Origin: Streptomyces sp. NRRL F-6676
GTDB lineage: Bacteria > Actinomycetota > Actinomycetes > Streptomycetales > Streptomycetaceae
DNA: 64,000 bases
Direction of reading: 5' to 3'
NCBI RefSeq assembly: GCF_000725625.1
Contig: NZ_JOHS01000007.1
Coordinates: 1 to 64,000, forward strand
Shown here one piece after another: positions 32,818 to 40,890 of this stretch. Under the pieces are notes generated by a model, which was not told the DNA's origin, did not search any database, and worked only from the letters and a program-made list of their open reading frames with translations. Within the stretch, counting starts at the first letter, position 1. Every line of letters begins with the position of its first letter. A program made the position numbers and the translations under genes.

Positions 32818-33867
32818 TTGCGCTTGCACGGAGATCGGCGCGAGATCGAATACGAGGCCCGAGCCCGGCGGGGCCCGGTGAGCCCGGACAACGCGAGCGC
32901 CCGTCCGCAGGCAGCCGGCTCCGTAGCGGCGATGATGCAGACGATGCAGGGGGCCGCGGGCAACGCCGCCGTCGCGCAGCTCGCCGCCGGCGGGTGGCCC
33001 AGCGGGTCGGCGGGTCTGCACGCGATCCAGCGGGCCGCACGCGCGGGTGCGCCCGCCCGGGCGGTCCAGCGTGCGGAGGGAGAGGCGACCGGCGGGCACG
33101 GTGGGATGGAGTGGCGTGCCGGCAGCAGCATCATCGGGAAGCCCACGAACGGCGTGGAGCGGGAGTTCTACGCCGACATGCGCGCGGGCAAGCATCCCGC
33201 GCTGGACGGCGTGGCACCCGCGTCGTACACCGCCGAGCAGGTGGAGCAGAAGGATGGCAAGAAGGGCGACGACGCCACTCACATCTATATCGCGAATCTG
33301 ACGTCCGGCATGACGAAGCCGAAGCTCCTCGACATCAAGGTGGGCGAAAGCACCGCGAGCAAGCAGGAATTGCTCACGAGCATGTCGAAGGCCGACGCCT
33401 GGAAGAAGAAGATGAAACTGAAGGTCGCCGACGTGGTGACCGGTTCCGCGAGCCGCGGCTACAGGGCGGTCGGCGGCACGGGGCTCAAAGGGAAGAGCCG
33501 ACGCCAGATAGGGCAGGAGTCCGGGCAGATCGTGAACGATTTCGCCGAGGACGGCAGCATCTACGAGGTCCTCGTGCAGAAGCTGCGGCACGCCCGGGAG
33601 GCCGCGAGAAGTTCGGGCCTCGCCTTCATCGCGGCCAGCGTGCTCATCGCGGTGGACGAAGAGCCCGCGGAGGGCACCTCGGCGGCGTCGGCGAAGCTCA
33701 ATCTGATCGACTTCGCGCACACGTTCGGCCCTGAGCGGATGAGCCCGGAGCAGGTGAGGAAGTACCAGCAGCGCTTCGACCAGGGCATGGCGAACCTGAT
33801 CGAGGCCGTGCAGGCGGCCGGCAGGGCCAAGCAGGCGCCCGCACCCGCGGCCGCACAAAACGCCTAG
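32818..33867 (+). CDS. Inositol-polyphosphate-kinase-fold protein with injection-system-cargo-like leader
   Basis: A 349-residue protein. TTG at 32818 is preferred: GGAAGGAG lies five bases upstream, and the leader RLHGDRREIE ... VAAMMQTMQGAAGNAAVAQL (about residues 2-57) resembles the disordered leaders (LQxxAGNxAVxxL) of streptomycete contractile-injection cargo. The rest follows the IPK family (PF03770): Lys in GKPTNGVEREFY (108), HIYIANLTSGMTKPKLLDIK followed by VG with the PxxxDxKxG signature (168-176), SASRGYRAVGG like the GFRIxG segment (about 210), and IDFAHT (Asp 298), the Mg-binding Asp of IPKs. All key residues are present, so activity on an inositol phosphate or similar polyol is plausible. 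No injection-system structural gene is in the window. Confidence 0.7.
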   Translation: MRLHGDRREIEYEARARRGPVSPDNASARPQAAGSVAAMMQTMQGAAGNAAVAQLAAGGWPSGSAGLHAIQRAARAGAPARAVQRAEGEATGGHGGMEWRAGSSIIGKPTNGVEREFYADMRAGKHPALDGVAPASYTAEQVEQKDGKKGDDATHIYIANLTSGMTKPKLLDIKVGESTASKQELLTSMSKADAWKKKMKLKVADVVTGSASRGYRAVGGTGLKGKSRRQIGQESGQIVNDFAEDGSIYEVLVQKLRHAREAARSSGLAFIAASVLIAVDEEPAEGTSAASAKLNLIDFAHTFGPERMSPEQVRKYQQRFDQGMANLIEAVQAAGRAKQAPAPAAAQNA

Positions 33868-33979
33868 TAACGCCTAGTACTCCAGCCGGGGATCGTGTCC
33901 TTGCTGGTCGTGGGCCGGCCCTGGGCTTGGGTATGGCCACCGGTGCCCATCGGTGCGCGCAGACAGAAGAACATCTGGT

Positions 33980-34035
33980 GGCCACAGGCCACAGGCCACA
34001 GGCCACAGGCCACAGGCCACAGGCCACAGGCCACA
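33980..34035. repeat. GGCCACA heptanucleotide tandem array (8 copies)
   Basis: Eight perfect GGCCACA units lie in the gap between the IPK-like gene and the convergent TetR gene. No gene is recognised from 33868 to 34228. A short direct repeat AACGCCTAGTA directly follows the IPK-like gene. Confidence 0.95.
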
Positions 34036-34228
34036 GCATGGATCCTGACCGTTGGCAGGACACGTTCGAGGCCCTGAGGGGCTGGATCGCCCCTGGTTCC
34101 GCTGGTTGAACCGCGGCGTCACACGCGGGAGTTCGTGCGGGTGTACGTGCGGAAGTTCGTGCTCGGGCTGAACAGAGAGCCGGGGCCGGCGAGCGGCCCG
34201 CCCGCTTCCGGTGCCCTCCGAGCCGGCG

Positions 34229-34837
34229 TCAGTCGAGGGCCTGGCGGCGGCCGGCCCGCAGGATCTCCTCGGAGAGTCCGGGCTCGACGTGGCGCACGGC
34301 GCGGGCGAGCGCCAGGGCGCCGACCATTTCGCTGAGCAGGCGCATGGCCTTGCGGCGGGCCTCGTCCGGGGTGAGTGTGCGGCCCTCCTGCTCGGCTTCG
34401 CGCAGGAACTCGGCGGCGAAGCCGGCGAGGTAGCCCTCGACCCCCTGCGCGAACGCGCTCTGTACGGCTTCGCTGTGCCGTCCGGCGTCGGTGACCAGGG
34501 AGGCGGAGGGGCAGCCGCCGTCGGGGGCGTCACGGTGTGCGGTGGACAGGTATCCGTCCACGACCCGCCTCAGCGGGGAGCCGTGCCGGTCCGGGCCGTC
34601 CTCGATCTCCTGGGCCAGGACTCCGAGTGAGGCGGCGAAGGAGGCTCCGCACACCTCCACGACCAGGTCGTTCTTGGACGCGAAGTGGTTGTAGAAGCCG
34701 CCGTGGGTGAGTCCGGCCTCCTTCATCAACTCGGCGATGCCCACCGCGTCGATGCCCTGCGAGCGGAACATGCGGCCCGCCGCCTCGAGGATGTTCTGCC
34801 GGTTGCGGGCCTTGTCCTCCTTGGTGATCCGCGGCAT
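34229..34837 (-). CDS. TetR-family transcriptional regulator
   Basis: A 202-residue regulator. The ATG at 34837 follows GGGAGGACGGCA; the long upstream extension is antisense to the reductase gene and was rejected. The DNA-binding domain has RNRQNILEAAGRMFRSQGID, then GIAELMKEAGLTHGGFYNHF, the pattern of NemR/AcuR-like repressors that often control reductases of electrophiles. DGGCPSASLVTDAG in the ligand domain contains a Cys that could sense quinones or aldehydes. It diverges from the MDR gene at 34949 with two palindromes between. Confidence 0.9.
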   Translation of the reverse strand: MPRITKEDKARNRQNILEAAGRMFRSQGIDAVGIAELMKEAGLTHGGFYNHFASKNDLVVEVCGASFAASLGVLAQEIEDGPDRHGSPLRRVVDGYLSTAHRDAPDGGCPSASLVTDAGRHSEAVQSAFAQGVEGYLAGFAAEFLREAEQEGRTLTPDEARRKAMRLLSEMVGALALARAVRHVEPGLSEEILRAGRRQALD

Positions 34838-34876
34838 TGCCGTCCTCCCGCCTTCACTCTCGACTTGACCTTTTCG

Positions 34877-34924
34877 ATGATGCCTCTCATCATAACAGGC
34901 ATCATTACGATGACACTCGTCATC
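34877..34924. promoter_or_regulatory. Two palindromic TetR operators
   Basis: ATGATG and CATCAT (34877-34893, five-base spacer) and GATGAC and GTCATC (34909-34924, four-base spacer) lie in the 111-base divergent region between the TetR and MDR genes. The half-sites GATGA/TCATC are alike, fitting one regulator with two sites that overlap both promoters. Confidence 0.7.
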
Positions 34925-34948
34925 AAAATTCTGTGGAACGGGAGCACC

Positions 34949-35959
34949 ATGCGCGCCATCGTCTACGACCAGCACGCGGAAGCCGGACGCGTACTGCGCC
35001 TCAGCGAGCAGCCGCCCCCTCCCCCGCCCGCCGCTGGGCAGGTGCGGATACGGGTCCTGTCCCGGCCCGTCCACCCCGGCGACCTGGCGGTGGTGCAGGG
35101 CTTCCCGGGTGCGCCGCGAGGGCCGTTCGCCAAGCCGCGGATTCCCGGCCTGGAGGGGATGGGCGTCGTCGAGAGTGTCGGCGAGGGGGTACAGCAGCCG
35201 CGCCCCGGTCAGCGAGTCGCGTTCTTCCCGGTGCCGGGTGCGTGGAGCGAACTCGTGACGGCGCCGTCCGAACAGGTGGTGCCGGTGCCCGAGGGCGTCA
35301 GCGACGAGACCGCGGCGCTGATGCTGGTCAACCCCATCACCCTGCTCACCCTGCTGCGCGCGGTCGAAGAGGCCCAGCACAAGAGGCAGGCGGGCCCGGT
35401 GGTGCAGACCGCCGCCGGCTCGTCGGTGGGAAAACTCGTCACCGCCGCGGCACTCGAGCACGGCATCCCGCTGGTCAACCTGGTGCGCAGCGCCACGGGG
35501 GCCCAGATCCTGCGCCGGCGCTTCCCCGGCATACCGGCCCTCTCGACGGCCGACGCCAACTGGCGCGCCCAGGTCCGGGACGCCACCGGCGGCCGGGGTG
35601 CCCGGGTCGTACTGGACGCGGTGGGCGGCTCCCTGACCGGTGAGCTGGCCGGGCTGCTCGACGACGGCGGCACACTGATCACCTACGGTCAGCTCGGCGA
35701 CGGCAGCACAGCGCTGGAGTCACTCGCGCTGATACCGCGCGACCTGACCGTGCGGGGCGTGTCCATCGAGCAGTGGATGACCCGCACGCCCGAGGAACGG
35801 GCCGAGGACGTCGCCTTCGCTGCCCGTCTGGCCACGACCGAACCGGAACTCTTCGAGGTCGCGGGCCGCTACGACCTCGCCGACTTCGCGACGGCCATCG
35901 ACCATGTCCGCCGCCCCGGCAAGAGCGGAACCGTCCTGCTCACCAGCCCCGCCGCCTGA
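34949..35959 (+). CDS. MDR-family zinc-independent alcohol dehydrogenase/enoyl reductase
   Basis: A 336-residue medium-chain reductase. Start ATG at 34949 with GGGAG before it. The N-terminal GroES-like part has GRPxHPGDLAV-like SRPVHPGDLAVVQGFPG, IPGLEGMGVVESVGEGV and PGQRVAFFPVPGAW. The cofactor domain has AAGSSVGKLVTAAALEHG in place of the usual AxxGxxG, plus LVRSATGAQ and VVLDAVGGSLTGELAGLLDD. No structural zinc cysteines are present. This matches the enoyl/quinone reductase branch that reduces alpha,beta-unsaturated carbonyls with NADPH. It opens a run of three plus-strand redox genes. Confidence 0.85.
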   Translation: MRAIVYDQHAEAGRVLRLSEQPPPPPPAAGQVRIRVLSRPVHPGDLAVVQGFPGAPRGPFAKPRIPGLEGMGVVESVGEGVQQPRPGQRVAFFPVPGAWSELVTAPSEQVVPVPEGVSDETAALMLVNPITLLTLLRAVEEAQHKRQAGPVVQTAAGSSVGKLVTAAALEHGIPLVNLVRSATGAQILRRRFPGIPALSTADANWRAQVRDATGGRGARVVLDAVGGSLTGELAGLLDDGGTLITYGQLGDGSTALESLALIPRDLTVRGVSIEQWMTRTPEERAEDVAFAARLATTEPELFEVAGRYDLADFATAIDHVRRPGKSGTVLLTSPAA

Positions 35960-35980
35960 ACCCCGAGAAGGGCACCTGTC

Positions 35981-36583
35981 ATGAAGATCGGAACTCTCGG
36001 CTCGGGCACCGTCGCCCAGGCCATCGCCCGTCATGCCGTGGCCCACGGCCACGAGGTCGTACTGAGCAACAGCCGCGGCCCGGCCTCCCTGACCGGACTG
36101 GCCAACGAGCTCGGACCGCTCGCCCAGGCCGGCACCCCGCAGGAGGCCGCCGCGGCGGAAGTCGTGCTCCTCGCGGTCGGCTGGCCCCAGGTCCCGGAGG
36201 CGACGGCCGGACTGCCGCACTTCGGCGGACGCATCGTCATCGACGCCACCAACCAGTTCGCCGCCCCTCCCCCGCACGCGGAGATCGCCGACCTGGGTGA
36301 GCTGACCGGCAGCGAATACGTGGCCTCGCTGCTGCCCGGAGCCCGCGTCGTCAAGGCGTTCAACACCCTCTACGCGCAGTACATCGCCGCCGACCCGCGC
36401 CACGGAGCCGGACGCCAGGTGCTGTTCCTCGCCGGCGACGACGCCGACGCCAAGACGACCGTCACGGACCTCACCGCCGGCTTCGGCTTCGCCCCCGTCG
36501 ACCTCGGCTCCCTGCGCGAGGGCGGACGCCTCATGCAGCTCGGCGGCCCGCTCTCCGCCCTGCACGCCCTCAGACAGGACTGA
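35981..36583 (+). CDS. NADPH:F420 oxidoreductase-like Rossmann protein
   Basis: A 200-residue protein of the coenzyme-F420-dependent NADP reductase family (PF03807 type). KIGTLGSGTVAQAIARHAVA is the dinucleotide loop; VVLSNSRGP after strand 2 has the Ser-Arg that binds the NADP phosphate. VVLLAVGWPQVPEATA, RIVIDATNQFA and ARVVKAFNTLYAQYIA (the VKAFNT motif) follow, and the C-terminal GFAPVDLGSLREGGRLMQLG closes the fold. The gene is 21 bases behind the MDR reductase. It could move hydride between NADPH and F420 or a flavin. Confidence 0.85.
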   Translation: MKIGTLGSGTVAQAIARHAVAHGHEVVLSNSRGPASLTGLANELGPLAQAGTPQEAAAAEVVLLAVGWPQVPEATAGLPHFGGRIVIDATNQFAAPPPHAEIADLGELTGSEYVASLLPGARVVKAFNTLYAQYIAADPRHGAGRQVLFLAGDDADAKTTVTDLTAGFGFAPVDLGSLREGGRLMQLGGPLSALHALRQD

Positions 36584-36645
36584 ACCGGGTCCTCCCGGAC
36601 CGCTCCTCTTCTTCTCATCTCCCCCTCAGCACAAGGACATTGCTC

Positions 36646-37731
36646 ATGACCACCCAGCCCCTGCTCCAGCCCGTCCGCCTCGGTGCCCTGGAGCTCCCCA
36701 ACAGCGTCGTCATGGCTCCCATGACCCGCGCCCGGGCCCACAACGCCGAGCTGGCCCCCACCGACCTGCACGCCACCTACTACAGGCAGCGCGCCGGCGC
36801 CGGGCTGATCGTGACCGAGGGGACCTGGGTCAGTCCCGACGCGATCGGCTTCATCGACGTCCCCGGCATCTACACCGATACGCAGACCGCCGGCTGGGCG
36901 AAGGTCACCGAAGCCGTCCACGAGGCGGGCGGGCGGATCGTCTCCCAGCTCGGGCACGTCGGGGCGGTCTCCCACCCCGACCACCTCGGCGGCCGCCTGC
37001 CCGCCGGGCCCTCGGCCGTCAACCCGGGCGAGATGTCCTTCACCCCCTCCGGCCCCAAGGACACCCTCACCCCGCGCGCCTTCACCGCCGCCGAGATAGC
37101 CGCCACCATCGCCGACTACCGCCACGCCGCCGAGAACGCCCGCCGCGCCGGCTTCGACGGCGTGGAAATCCACGCCCAGGTCTCCCACCTGATCCCGCAG
37201 TTCCTCAACCCCCGCCTCAACCGGCGCACCGACGCCTACGGCGGCAGCAGCGAGAAGCGGGCCCGCTTCCTCCTCGACATCCTCGACGCCGTCAGCGACG
37301 TGTGGGGAAGCGACCGCGTCGGCGTGAAGATGTCCCCGCTCTGGACGAGCGGCACCGCCTTCACCGCGGACGAGGAGACGCTCGCCGACTACGACCAGCT
37401 CCTCAAGAAGCTCAACGACAACGATCTGGCCTACCTGCACCTCCAGGGCGCCCCCGGCACCCTTGAGGAACGCCTCCCCCTCTTCTCCCGCTACCGTGCC
37501 CACTACCAGGGCAACATCATCGCCAACCTGGGCTTCACCCGGGCCCTCGGCAACGAGATCCTCACCCACGGCGTCGTCGACGCGGTCTCCTTCGGCGCCC
37601 CCTTCATCGCCAACCCCGACCTGGTCGAGCGCTTCGCACACGGCCACCCGCTGGCCGACGACGACCGGGACACCCACTACGCCGGCGACGCGGAGGGCTA
37701 CACCGACTACCCCGCCTTCACCGCCGGCTGA
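36646..37731 (+). CDS. Old Yellow Enzyme-family alkene reductase
   Basis: A 361-residue FMN-dependent ene-reductase. The ATG at 36646 has AAGGA eight bases upstream. Family blocks are LGALELPNSVVMAPMTRARA, TEGTWVSPDAIGF, SQLGHVGAVSHPDHL (in place of the usual QLWHxGR), GFDGVEIHAQVSHLIPQFLN and RTDAYGGSSEKRARF. The substrate-binding His-x2-His/Asn position is therefore changed: IHAQVSHL lacks the usual HGANGYL, which may alter specificity. The barrel ends with PDLVERFAHGHPL. With the MDR and F420-like genes it suggests NADPH-driven reduction of electrophilic alkenes. Confidence 0.9.
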   Translation: MTTQPLLQPVRLGALELPNSVVMAPMTRARAHNAELAPTDLHATYYRQRAGAGLIVTEGTWVSPDAIGFIDVPGIYTDTQTAGWAKVTEAVHEAGGRIVSQLGHVGAVSHPDHLGGRLPAGPSAVNPGEMSFTPSGPKDTLTPRAFTAAEIAATIADYRHAAENARRAGFDGVEIHAQVSHLIPQFLNPRLNRRTDAYGGSSEKRARFLLDILDAVSDVWGSDRVGVKMSPLWTSGTAFTADEETLADYDQLLKKLNDNDLAYLHLQGAPGTLEERLPLFSRYRAHYQGNIIANLGFTRALGNEILTHGVVDAVSFGAPFIANPDLVERFAHGHPLADDDRDTHYAGDAEGYTDYPAFTAG

Positions 37732-37802
37732 GCCGGCCGGGACGCCGCCGACGGCGGTCGTACGCCAGGCGAAAGGGCCGGGGCGAACCCTCCTACGGCG
37801 CC

Positions 37803-37846
37803 CCTGCCAGAGGGCAGACCACCGGCGGCGGCTGCCCTCTGGCAGG
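37803..37846. terminator. Strong bidirectional hairpin terminator
   Basis: A 15-base-pair perfect stem (CCTGCCAGAGGGCAG with its complement) around a 14-base loop, 72 bases after the alkene reductase stop. A small minus-strand ORF ends 17 bases further right, so it may serve both strands. Confidence 0.8.
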
Positions 37847-37862
37847 CGATCTTGGCCGTTTG

Positions 37863-38177
37863 TCAGATGAGTTTGACCAGCCTGCCCAGGTCATCGCGGT
37901 GGGCGACCGCCAGGACGACGCCCTCGCCGGGCTCGCCCAGCGCGTTCTCCAACTCCAGCTGGTCGGCGACAGCACCGCCGCCTGGATCCTTCTCCTCGCG
38001 GCGCAGCCGGCTGGCGCGCTCGCGCAGCTGCTTCACGCGCCGGCGCTGCTGCTGGGGGCTGAAGGCGTTGCCGTACTGCCCGCGCGGCCCGGTGAGCAGT
38101 CCTCCGGCCGGCCGGGTGGAAATCGGGCTGTCCACGGACAACGGTATCCGGCGTTGCCGTGACGCACAGTCAGGCAC
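37863..38177 (-). CDS. Small basic-helical hypothetical ORF
   Basis: A possible 104-residue protein. Its middle (QQQRRRVKQLRERASRLRRE, then EKDPGGGAVADQLELENALG) is a charged helix and the end GVVLAVAHRDDLGRLVKLI is strand- and helix-like. No family recognised and no good ribosome binding site; the N-terminal 30 residues look like chance. It ends close to the strong hairpin at 37803, which supports transcription on this strand. Confidence 0.35.
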   Translation of the reverse strand: MPDCASRQRRIPLSVDSPISTRPAGGLLTGPRGQYGNAFSPQQQRRRVKQLRERASRLRREEKDPGGGAVADQLELENALGEPGEGVVLAVAHRDDLGRLVKLI

Positions 38178-38348
38178 TAGGGTCGCTCAGGTGACTGCCG
38201 GGTCGGCCATGGGCCATACACGAGTGAGGCACCCGGCCTCGGCGTGAGCACGAGGCGGGCAAGAGCCCCGCCCTTTCTCCGCGTCTTCCTCCCTGCGCCC
38301 GTACGCGGCGCTCCACAGCGGATCCAAGACTCGGAGACACATCCACTC

Positions 38349-38774
38349 ATGCCACATGATGAGCACCGCCAGCATGAACCCGAATCGTCGGCCACCGTCC
38401 AGCTGAACCACACCGCCATCTACGCCACGGACCGGCAGTTGTCGGCCGAGTTCATCGCAGCGATCCTGGGGCTGAAGGTCGGCGCCCCCTTCGGGCCGTT
38501 CCTGCCCGTCGACCTGGGCAACGGCGTGACACTCGACTATTACGAGAAGCGCGACGAGCCGATCCAGTCGCAGCACTACGCGTTCCTCGTGCCCGACGAT
38601 CAGTTCGACACCATGATCGCCCGCCTGGAAACGGTCGGGGTCACCTACTACGCCGACCCCAGCCACACCGAGCCCGGCCGGATCAACCGCCTCTTCGGCG
38701 GTCGCGGTGCGTACTTCGACGACCCGGACGGCCACAACATGGAGATCATGACTCGCCCATACGTCCGGCCGTAG
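38349..38774 (+). CDS. VOC-family protein (glyoxalase-like)
   Basis: A 141-residue vicinal-oxygen-chelate protein. LNHTAIYATDRQLSAEFIAA (metal His near residue 21), GNGVTLDYYEKRDEPIQSQH, YAFLVPDDQFDTMIARLETV and YFDDPDGHNMEIMTRPY (metal Glu near the end) give the paired beta-alpha-beta-beta-beta modules. The family includes glyoxalases, dioxygenases and drug-resistance proteins. The gene stands alone between the hairpin and the LysR gene, and no substrate is evident. Confidence 0.85.
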   Translation: MPHDEHRQHEPESSATVQLNHTAIYATDRQLSAEFIAAILGLKVGAPFGPFLPVDLGNGVTLDYYEKRDEPIQSQHYAFLVPDDQFDTMIARLETVGVTYYADPSHTEPGRINRLFGGRGAYFDDPDGHNMEIMTRPYVRP

Positions 38775-38993
38775 CAGGCCCCCGAGTGGCGCGTCGGGTC
38801 TTTCACGCCGTGCGATTCCCCGTTCGACCCGTTGGCCACCAGTATGCGCGGCTACCTGCTCGCACAGATCGCGCTCGGCCTGCTGGGCGGCGGTGAACAC
38901 CACGGTGATCGGGAACGAACCGCTCCGTCGATCAGCGCGCCACAGGGCATACGCGTCCGGGAGGCCGGGTTCTGCTGTTCTCAGCCGAACCGC

Positions 38994-39905
38994 TCAACCG
39001 CGCTGTGCAGCGGCGTCGGTCACCAGCTGCCACATCTCATAGTTCCCGCATTCTGCCGTGATCTCAGCCGTCGCCTGAGCCGCGGCGAAGAAGTCGTCGG
39101 CCAGCGGCGAGGTGCGCGACGCTGCCATCGCGACGAATACCTGGTCGGGCGCCAGGTCCAGGACGGGCACGTACCTGATGTCCGGCCGTGAGTAGAACAC
39201 GGTCTCCGAGCGCCCCACGAACGAGATGCCACGGCCGGCCGCGACGTGCTCGAGCTTCTCCTCCACCCCGCGCACCCGGTGCCCGGAGTCGGGGTGCGGA
39301 CGCCGGGTGGGCTGCGTGCTCGGGTCGGCATGCCAGATCAGCGGCTCACCGGCCAGGTCCGCCTCGGTGACCTCCTCCTTGCCGGCCAGCCGGTGGCCCG
39401 CGGGCAGCGCCACCATGAGCGGCTCGGTGTAGAGAGGCATCAGGCGCAGGCCGGTCTCGTCGATGGGCAGCCGCACATAGCCGACGTCGACGCGGCCGTC
39501 GAGCAGCATAGGGACCTGGTCGTCCCATTCCATGCGCTGCACGTCCACGACCACGTCCGGATGGCGGCCACCGAACTCTCGCGCCGCGGGGATGACCGGG
39601 ATCCCAGCCCGAAAACCGACCACCAGCCGCCGGCCGCCACGGGCAGCCGCGGTCACCCGACGCCTGACCGCTTGCGCGGAGGCGAGCAACGGACCGGTGT
39701 CGTCCAGGAGTTGCCGGCCCGCGTCCGTCAGCGTGACGCCGTGGCTGTCCCTGGTGAAGAGGGGGGCGCCGAGGTCCTGTTCCAGTGCGCGGATCTGCCG
39801 GCTGAGCGCCGGCTGCGCGATGTGCAGGTCCTCGGCGGCGCGGCCGAAGTGCAGTCTGTCGGCGACGGCGGCGAAGTAGCGCAACTTGCGGAGATCCAGA
39901 TCCAT
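38994..39905 (-). CDS. LysR-family transcriptional regulator
   Basis: A 303-residue regulator starting at the ATG at 39905. The winged helix-turn-helix DLRKLRYFAAVADRLHFGRA, LHIAQPALSRQIRALEQDLG and APLFTRDSHGVTLTDAGRQL is canonical. The ligand domain has LVVGFRAGIPVIPAAREFGG, HPDVVVDVQRMEWDDQVPML and AAGRGISFVGRSETVFYSRP as in BenM/CatM-like regulators of aromatic metabolism. It diverges from the SDR gene at 40064, its likely target; the 158-base gap contains an imperfect AT-rich stretch but no obvious T-N11-A site was fixed. Confidence 0.9.
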   Translation of the reverse strand: MDLDLRKLRYFAAVADRLHFGRAAEDLHIAQPALSRQIRALEQDLGAPLFTRDSHGVTLTDAGRQLLDDTGPLLASAQAVRRRVTAAARGGRRLVVGFRAGIPVIPAAREFGGRHPDVVVDVQRMEWDDQVPMLLDGRVDVGYVRLPIDETGLRLMPLYTEPLMVALPAGHRLAGKEEVTEADLAGEPLIWHADPSTQPTRRPHPDSGHRVRGVEEKLEHVAAGRGISFVGRSETVFYSRPDIRYVPVLDLAPDQVFVAMAASRTSPLADDFFAAAQATAEITAECGNYEMWQLVTDAAAQRG

Positions 39906-40063
39906 GGGGCCTCTCCCGTCCGGCAATGCCTTGAGGTTATCACCACGGTTGAAATGGGTCTTGGACACCCGCTCAGGGAAATGGCATCGTTCAAAGGGCC
40001 GAGAGAATTCGGTACAAGAATTCGGCATCGGTAATCGTTGCTCATCAATTCAATGGAGTGATC

Positions 40064-40798
40064 GTGGGAAAGCTCGATGGCAAGGTAGCGGTGATTACCG
40101 GTGGATCCACCGGATTGGCACTGGCCGGGGCCAAGCTTTTCGTCGAGGAAGGAGCATATGTATTCATCCAGGCCCGGCGGCAGGAAGCACTGGACGAGGC
40201 CGTCGAACTGATCGGCCGCAACGTCACCGCCGTCCAGGGTGACGCGTCCGACCTGGACGACCTGGACCGCTTGTACGACACCGTCAAGCGGGAGAAGGGC
40301 TCGATCGACGTGCTGTGGGCCAGTGCCGGGACGGGCGAGCCCGCCATGCTCGGCGAGATCACCGAGGAACAGTTCCACCGCGCCTTCTCGCTGAACGCCC
40401 GCGGCACCCTGTTCACCGTGCAGAAGGCACTGCCACTGATCAACGACCACGGCTCGATCGTGATGACCGGATCCAACGCCTCCCTCGGCGCCTTCCCCGG
40501 CTGGAGCCTCTACGCGGGAAGCAAGGCGGTCCAGCAGGCCTTTGCCCGTGTCTGGCTCAACGAGCTCCGCGACCGCAAGATCCGGGTGAACGTCCTCACC
40601 CCCGGCCAGGTCGGCACGGCCAAGCAGGAAGAGCTGTTCGACGAGGCGACCAGGACCGCCTTCGAGTCCCTGATCCCCCGCGGAGAGATGGGCCGCCCCG
40701 AGGAGATCGCCACGATCGCCCTCTTCCTGGCCTCCGGCGACTCCAGCTACGTCAACGGTCTGGAGCTGGTCGCCGACGGCGGCACCACCGCTGTCTGA
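40064..40798 (+). CDS. SDR-family oxidoreductase
   Basis: A 244-residue enzyme. GTG at 40064 is chosen since GGAG lies five bases upstream; the GTG at 40058 overlaps that site. GKLDGKVAVITGGSTGLALA holds the cofactor loop, with TGL-ALA instead of TGIG-xA. WASAG replaces NNAG, the catalytic Ser is in VMTGSNASLG and Tyr-x3-Lys in YAGSKAVQQAF. The end GRPEEIATIALFLASGDSSY, VNGLELVADGGTTAV is typical. QARRQEA suggests NADPH. It diverges from LysR and is followed after 92 bases by an F420-reductase-like gene. Confidence 0.9.
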   Translation: MGKLDGKVAVITGGSTGLALAGAKLFVEEGAYVFIQARRQEALDEAVELIGRNVTAVQGDASDLDDLDRLYDTVKREKGSIDVLWASAGTGEPAMLGEITEEQFHRAFSLNARGTLFTVQKALPLINDHGSIVMTGSNASLGAFPGWSLYAGSKAVQQAFARVWLNELRDRKIRVNVLTPGQVGTAKQEELFDEATRTAFESLIPRGEMGRPEEIATIALFLASGDSSYVNGLELVADGGTTAV

Positions 40799-40890
40799 AC
40801 CACGCACGAACGAGACCGGACCACGCACGAACACGACAGCGCGGCGCCCGGAGAACAGGCGCCCCCGAGGACAGGAAGAGAGCACGGCCC

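Noticed and set aside
33927..34109. Small ORFs encoding GHRPQAT-type peptide repeats
   Set aside because: They only translate the GGCCACA heptamer array; there is no ribosome binding site.
34838..35461. A long N-terminal extension of the TetR gene at 34229
   Set aside because: It is antisense to the MDR reductase and crosses the operators; the ATG at 34837 has a good ribosome binding site.
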